Notes under the pieces: model-generated | What the model was told of the DNA's origin: nothing | The model's input: only the letters and a program-made list of their open reading frames with translations | Databases searched by the model: none | From: an uncultured Myxococcales bacterium | Lineage (GTDB): Bacteria > Myxococcota_A > UBA9042 > DTJE01 | Length of the DNA: 19,133 nt | Assembly (NCBI GenBank): GCA_937975765.1 | Contig: CALJUR010000011.1 | Location: 1-19,133 of the forward strand | Direction: 5' to 3' | Shown here: in pieces, positions 15,299 to 19,133 of the stretch | Position numbering within the stretch: the first letter of the stretch is position 1 | Layout: every line of letters starts with the position of its first letter | Made by a program: the position numbers and the translations under genes

Positions 15299-16237
15299 AT
15301 GCGATCCTGGCGAACCGACTCTCGAATCCTTCTGGCGTGCCTGTCCGCGATCGTGGTTGTCGCCACCGGCGCCGCCTCGGCGTCGGCCCAGACCTGTCCG
15401 ACCGTCAACCGTTCGAAGGCTGTGCAACTGGCGAAGGACGCCGGCGTCCACATGAAGGCCCAGGAGTACGCCCTGGCGATGGACGACCTGCGGGCCGCCT
15501 TCGCCCTGTGTCCGGAACCGCGCCTGCACCACTCGATGGGCAGCGTCCTCGAGGCGCAGGGCAACCTGCAGGATGCGCTGGCATCCTTCCGGGCCTGCAT
15601 CCAGGACGGCGACTCCGAGATCCGCGTCGAGTGCATGAAGCGGGCCGACGCCGTGCAGGAGCGCCTGCGGATCGGCGCGTTGCTGGTCGTCGCCAAGCCG
15701 GCCGGCGCCCTGGTGCACCTGGACCAATCCGAGGCCGGCCGCGCCTCGGGCACGCGGTTGGAGGTCGCAACCGGTCGCCACGACGTCGAGGTCCGGTACC
15801 CGGGCTACCTGTCCCACCGGGTCTCGGTCGACGTCCCAGGGGCGGGAGAGGTCCGGATCAACGTCGAACTGAAGCCGGAACCGCCCACGCCGGTGGCCGC
15901 GAAGAAGGAAAAGGAACTGCCTACGGACTGGTACCAGGCCAATTCGGCGCCCGAGGCCAAGCAGCCGAACACCGCGTGGAACATCGCCGGGGTCGTCCTG
16001 GGCGGGGCCACCGCCCTGACCGGAGGCGGCCTGCTGGGCTACTGGGGCTACCTGAAGACGCAGGCCAAGGAAAACGAGTCGGTGACTCCCGACAGCCTGA
16101 TCGCGGGCAGCGTGTGCCTGGGTGTCGGCGTCGCCGCCATCATCACGTCCGTCGCGCTGTGGCCCAAGGCGCCTGCGACCGCATCGGCGGCACCGCTGCC
16201 CGGCGGCGGCATGGTCGCGATCGGAGGCCGGTTCTGA
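15299..16237 (+). CDS. Secreted TPR/PEGA-domain protein with C-terminal membrane segments
   Basis: The 312-aa product has a signal peptide (1-30, ...GAASASAQ). Residues 38-125 are a TPR-like helical repeat region (AVQLAKDAGVHMKAQEYALAMDDLRAAF, then LHHSMGSVLEAQGNLQDALASF; described here in two pieces). A PEGA domain follows (126-192; ALLVVAKPAGALVHLD, LEVATGRHDVEVRYPGY), then a charged linker and two hydrophobic segments (about 227-250 and 267-287). TPR/PEGA proteins of this plan often sit beside Ser/Thr kinases in Myxococcota; their exact role is unknown, with surface-layer binding or scaffolding suggested. The frame is open back to 14684 as a shadow of the kinase gene. Kinase-gene coupling suggests it works with that kinase in the envelope. 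Confidence 0.88.
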   Translation: MRSWRTDSRILLACLSAIVVVATGAASASAQTCPTVNRSKAVQLAKDAGVHMKAQEYALAMDDLRAAFALCPEPRLHHSMGSVLEAQGNLQDALASFRACIQDGDSEIRVECMKRADAVQERLRIGALLVVAKPAGALVHLDQSEAGRASGTRLEVATGRHDVEVRYPGYLSHRVSVDVPGAGEVRINVELKPEPPTPVAAKKEKELPTDWYQANSAPEAKQPNTAWNIAGVVLGGATALTGGGLLGYWGYLKTQAKENESVTPDSLIAGSVCLGVGVAAIITSVALWPKAPATASAAPLPGGGMVAIGGRF

Positions 16238-16259
16238 TGGTTCGCAGAGGGGAGGGAAG

Positions 16260-17837
16260 ATGCGAAGCCTTGATGGTGCCCTGTTCGCGATTGTCCTTGC
16301 GATGGCCGGTACCGCTATGGCCCAAGTCCCTACGACCATCGGGTACAACGGAGTGCTGAACCAGAGCTTCGTTGAACCGCAGGCGATGACCTTCCGCCTG
16401 TGCGACTCCAAGACGACCGGCAATTGCCCATGGGAGGAAATCTACGATGGCGATGAAGGACGGCCCGATCCGATCGCAATCGTCGATGGATTCTTCCACG
16501 TTGAACTGGGGTCACAGAACCCTTTGACCGCCGAAACCCTGCTGGCCACTCCGTGGCTGGAGCTTCAGATCGGCACCCAGGCCCCTGTCGCGGAGAGAAT
16601 GGATATCCGGTCGCCGGTGCTGTTCGCACAGGTTTGCGGCAAGGCCGAAACTGTCATTACCGTGCCCGGGGGAAGTGGGGACTACATCCAGAACCAGTCA
16701 GTCATCGCTCAGAATGCGGAGTTCAATATCTCCGGCAACGGAGTCTTCGGTGGCAACGTCGGCATCAACACCACGACCCCCGGGGCGAACCTTGGAATCC
16801 GGTCCTCCGGCAATGGCACGGTTCTGATCAATGCCATGCAAAGCGCCAGCGACAACCCGGTGTTTCGAGTCATCCAGGACTCGGTCGGCGCGGGAATCGT
16901 GCAGGTCTTCGATGGAAATGGCAGCGCCGGTGCGCAGATCCCTGGGGGAAACGGCAGCCCTACCTACCTGGGTGCGAATGGCGGCAACGTCGGGATCGGG
17001 ACCACGAACCCTGACTCCGTCCTCACAGTCCAAGGTACTGGGGGTCAGTCGGCAGAGATCGTGATTTCCGATGGCTCACCTGGGATCGGTTTCCGGGACA
17101 CGGAAGACAATCACGACAATTTCATGATCCATGGCGACGCGAGCAAGTTGGTGTTTTCCTCGACCGTCAAGAATGACTTCACGCAATGGACCGGGATTCT
17201 TCGAATCCAGGCGGGCGGTACGGTGGACGTGTTGGCCGGAGACCTGACGGTTGCCCATGGGACGATCAGAGTCGGGCCGAAATGTGCACCGGACTCGACG
17301 TGGCCCGACTGCTCCGCGGATCTTGCCGAACTGTTTGCGACCGGGACGCCTGTCGCTGCCGGATCTGTCGTATCTCTGGATCTGACCTCGCCCAAGACCG
17401 TGAACCCCTCTGCCGGTTCGTATGACCCCCTGCTGATGGGCGTGGTCTCTTCCAACCCCACCATCGTCATGGGCCAGCAGGACGCCCCCAACGGCATCCC
17501 CGTCGCCCTCGCCGGCGTGGTCCCGGTCAAGGTCACGCTGGACAACGGCCCCATCGCCGTCGGTGACCTGCTGACGTCGTCGTCCACGCCCGGTCACGCC
17601 ATGCGTGCGGATCGCCCCGGGCCGACGGTCGGCAAGGCGATGGAGGCGTTCGACGGGTCCGCGGGATGGCAGGGGTCGATCCGGATCCTGGTCGCGCCGT
17701 CGGCGTTCTCGATGCCGTCTTGTCCGGACGTGCAATCGTTGGCCGAACGAACGGCGCGTCTTGAGACGGAGAACCGAAGTCTCAGAAGGGATGTGGAGTC
17801 GCTGAAGGCTGCCCTGCGCGGTCTTCAAGGCGATTAG
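16260..17837 (+). CDS. Secreted tail-fibre-like protein with a G2/IMC-like C-terminal domain
   Basis: The 525-aa protein starts with a signal peptide (1-21, ...GTAMA). Residues 22-125 are the shared module (IGYNGVLNQS, DGFFHVELG, PWLELQIG, RSPVLFAQV). Two fibre-type repeats follow: GNVGINTTTP (165-174) and GNVGIGTTNP (243-251). Residues about 350-480 (DCSADLAELFATG, YDPLLMGVVSSNP, VALAGVVPVKV, VGDLLTSSSTPGHAMRA) resemble the C-terminal chaperone/autoprocessing domain of some phage and bacterial fibres (Peptidase_G2-like); this is from memory. A coiled coil (491-522) ends the protein. Such proteins usually trimerise as surface fibres. The ATG at 16260 follows GGAGG (16251-16255) and gives a signal peptide; the open frame upstream does not. 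From about 17420 codon use becomes more GC-rich than in the preceding half. Confidence 0.87.
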   Translation: MRSLDGALFAIVLAMAGTAMAQVPTTIGYNGVLNQSFVEPQAMTFRLCDSKTTGNCPWEEIYDGDEGRPDPIAIVDGFFHVELGSQNPLTAETLLATPWLELQIGTQAPVAERMDIRSPVLFAQVCGKAETVITVPGGSGDYIQNQSVIAQNAEFNISGNGVFGGNVGINTTTPGANLGIRSSGNGTVLINAMQSASDNPVFRVIQDSVGAGIVQVFDGNGSAGAQIPGGNGSPTYLGANGGNVGIGTTNPDSVLTVQGTGGQSAEIVISDGSPGIGFRDTEDNHDNFMIHGDASKLVFSSTVKNDFTQWTGILRIQAGGTVDVLAGDLTVAHGTIRVGPKCAPDSTWPDCSADLAELFATGTPVAAGSVVSLDLTSPKTVNPSAGSYDPLLMGVVSSNPTIVMGQQDAPNGIPVALAGVVPVKVTLDNGPIAVGDLLTSSSTPGHAMRADRPGPTVGKAMEAFDGSAGWQGSIRILVAPSAFSMPSCPDVQSLAERTARLETENRSLRRDVESLKAALRGLQGD

Positions 17838-17852
17838 CATGGCATGAATGAA

Positions 17853-17860
17853 GGGGGGGG
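17853..17860 (+). repeat. G8 homopolymer acting as ribosome-binding site
   Basis: AAGGGGGGGG lies directly before CATG of the last fibre gene. It is the only Shine-Dalgarno-like sequence there. Slippage would change its spacing to the start codon at 17862, and would shift the frame of any translation from the upstream ATG at 17844. Confidence 0.6.
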
Positions 17861-17861
17861 C

Positions 17862-19088
17862 ATGCGATTCAATTGGGTGGCGGCTTCACTGGTCGTGCTG
17901 TCCTTCTCGGCGTCAGCCCGTGCGGACGGCCCGATGACGGTTGGCTTGAACGGCATGCTGTTCCAGGAAGGGCAGTGCGCCCCCTACTGTGGCAACTGGA
18001 GTTGCTCGAAGGGAACGTTCCAGTTGTTCGATTCTGCTTCGGCGGGAAACCCTGTAGGTCAACCGATCGAGGCCAACCTGGAGTGCGAAGGGGGATGGTT
18101 CCATGCCGAGGTTGCCATTGATCCCCGCAACCTGGACAAGGATGCATGGGTCCAGATCGAGCTTGACGGCCTGGCGACAGTCGCGCAACGGGTCCGCCTG
18201 ACGGCAGTCCCGTGGGCACTGCGCGTGGCGGACTTGAGCCGGTTCGTCGGACCGGCGCCAGTATCCGGAGGGGCCGCGACCATCACCAGCAGCGGCAGCA
18301 AGGTCACGATCGATGGAGCCGGGTTCGGAGAGATCGGCCTCTCTGCGGGCGACTTCGTGATTCCGGTCATCGAGGGAGTTCGCAAGGCCGGCGCGTTCGT
18401 TGCCGGCATCGACAGCGACACTCAACTGACACTGGACGGGCCTTTCCCGGATGGAAACGTCAATGGGGTATTTTTCCTGTCGCAGAGACCGATCGCGTCG
18501 TTCTTCACGAACGATGAGGAAGTCGCCGCGGCTGGATTGCACATCGGTGCGAATGGATGGACGGGCATCAGGACTCTTGCGCCACGCCAGCCTCTTGACG
18601 TCGATGGGGATGCCCATTTCCGCGGAAGCGTCGGGATCGGATCCCTTGGAAACGGAACGGATCGGCTGGTAGTGAACGGTGGAATCGATCTGAGCGGTCC
18701 GGCGGAGGAAACCTTCATCACGCGGTATTCGTCTGCCGGCGCTCCCGGTCCGCTGACGATTCGATTCCGAAACGGGGCCGGTGCCAACAGGCCAGGCATC
18801 AAGCTGCAGACCTCGAACTACTCCGGAACGTACGTCGATCGGTTGGTGGTCAATTCGGACTGCGACGCCGCCCATATGCTGCTGAACCCGAACGGAGGAT
18901 ATGTCGGCATCGGGATTGCGGGCCCGGCCGCAACGCTGCATGTCGCCAACCAGGAATCAGGAACGCAATTGGCCCTGGAGAACGCCGGACATTTTGTTGG
19001 GTACATCGGTGTGACGGACAACAACCAACTGGCTTTTTCGGATAGTACTACCGGGAGCGGAAATCACATGACCATTTGGGGGGGGTAG
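17862..19088 (+). CDS. Tail-fibre-like surface protein, 3' end truncated
   Basis: The 408-aa reading frame has a signal peptide (SLVVLSFSASARA, cut near residue 21), then the shared module (22-125; VGLNGMLFQEGQC, GWFHAEVAID, AWVQIELDG, TAVPWALRVA). Residues 130-210 look like a beta-rich segment (ITSSGSKVTIDGAGFG). Fibre-type repeats follow (GSVGIGS about 255-261, GYVGIGIAGPAATLHV about 346-361). It stops suddenly at NHMTIWGG. The paralogue ending at 17837 continues far beyond the comparable motif with a chaperone-like domain and coiled coil, which are missing here. In such fibres the normal continuation after 'WGG' would be NVGIGT, so I read this as a broken 3' end at the G8 run (19078-19085). 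A start at 17844 (MNEGGG) is possible but would lengthen the signal peptide without a ribosome-binding site. Confidence 0.8.
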   Translation: MRFNWVAASLVVLSFSASARADGPMTVGLNGMLFQEGQCAPYCGNWSCSKGTFQLFDSASAGNPVGQPIEANLECEGGWFHAEVAIDPRNLDKDAWVQIELDGLATVAQRVRLTAVPWALRVADLSRFVGPAPVSGGAATITSSGSKVTIDGAGFGEIGLSAGDFVIPVIEGVRKAGAFVAGIDSDTQLTLDGPFPDGNVNGVFFLSQRPIASFFTNDEEVAAAGLHIGANGWTGIRTLAPRQPLDVDGDAHFRGSVGIGSLGNGTDRLVVNGGIDLSGPAEETFITRYSSAGAPGPLTIRFRNGAGANRPGIKLQTSNYSGTYVDRLVVNSDCDAAHMLLNPNGGYVGIGIAGPAATLHVANQESGTQLALENAGHFVGYIGVTDNNQLAFSDSTTGSGNHMTIWGG

Positions 19089-19133
19089 TCAGGCGGCGTA
19101 GCGGACGTTCTTCTCGCGGAAGAAATTTCGGAC
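19089..19133 (-). CDS. C-terminal fragment of an unidentified minus-strand gene (runs off window)
   Basis: The minus strand reads VRNFFREKNVRYAA then TGA at 19089-19091, one base after the stop of the truncated fibre gene. The fragment is basic and aromatic, as the ends of some transposases are, but 14 residues are too few to name a family. Placement right at the break of the fibre gene fits an insertion sequence or a misjoined repeat at the contig end. It may equally be a chance open frame. Confidence 0.3.
   Translation of the reverse strand, partial: VRNFFREKNVRYAA

Noticed and set aside
16260..19088. A prophage, because of tail-fibre-like repeats.
   Set aside because: Each protein has a Sec signal peptide, and no capsid, terminase, portal, tail-tube or lysis genes are nearby. 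They fit cell-surface proteins built from the same modules.

Overview
The window is a GC-rich bacterial contig end, most like Myxococcota or a neighbouring predatory or social delta-type lineage. That placement is an inference. It rests on high-GC coding with strong G/C wobble bias, long lipoproteins built from Dictyostelium-type CDDGN..CT.D.C repeats, a membrane-anchored Ser/Thr kinase with an N-terminal Cys pair motif, and a TPR/PEGA protein beside it. No rRNA, tRNA or CRISPR was seen. The first 46 bases are not biological: they are an indexed Illumina adapter left on the contig end, followed at once by a 104-bp AT-rich element with perfect 18-bp inverted ends.

Region 1 (155-2524, minus) is a periplasmic soluble lytic transglycosylase of the Slt70 type. 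It diverges from region 2 across a 187-bp gap that holds a good plus-strand promoter candidate.

Region 2 (2712-12219, plus) is a set of large secreted or lipid-anchored proteins. Three consecutive genes share a lipoprotein-like N-terminus, an acidic D/G/T/P linker and a long Cys-rich repeat stalk. The first two are tandem paralogues. Their C-terminal ~500 residues follow, element by element, the layout of the eukaryotic BPI/LBP/CETP (TULIP) lipid-binding fold. The third carries a different C-terminal domain on the same stalk. A small secreted protein made of 15-residue repeats (5-fold beta-flower-like) follows, bracketed by two identical 30-bp REP-like hairpins exactly 500 bp apart.

Region 3 (12366-19088, plus) is a tightly packed five-gene cluster: a secreted protein with a shared N-terminal 'NGVL...G.(F/Y)(F/Y)HVEL...A.P.AL' module, a transmembrane Ser/Thr kinase, a secreted TPR/PEGA protein with C-terminal membrane segments, and two more proteins with the same N-terminal module fused to tail-fibre-like GNVGIGT repeats. 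Gaps are 9-24 nt, with stop codons overlapping ribosome-binding sites, so co-translation is likely. The last gene ends abruptly in a G8 run, and a minus-strand reading frame starts at the very next base and runs off the window. This suggests an insertion or an assembly junction.

The overall picture is a cell-surface locus: wall remodelling, Cys-rich stalks presenting lipid-binding heads, modular fibre-like adhesins, and an envelope-spanning kinase. The most notable item is the putative bacterial BPI-like protein pair on slime-mould-type repeats.
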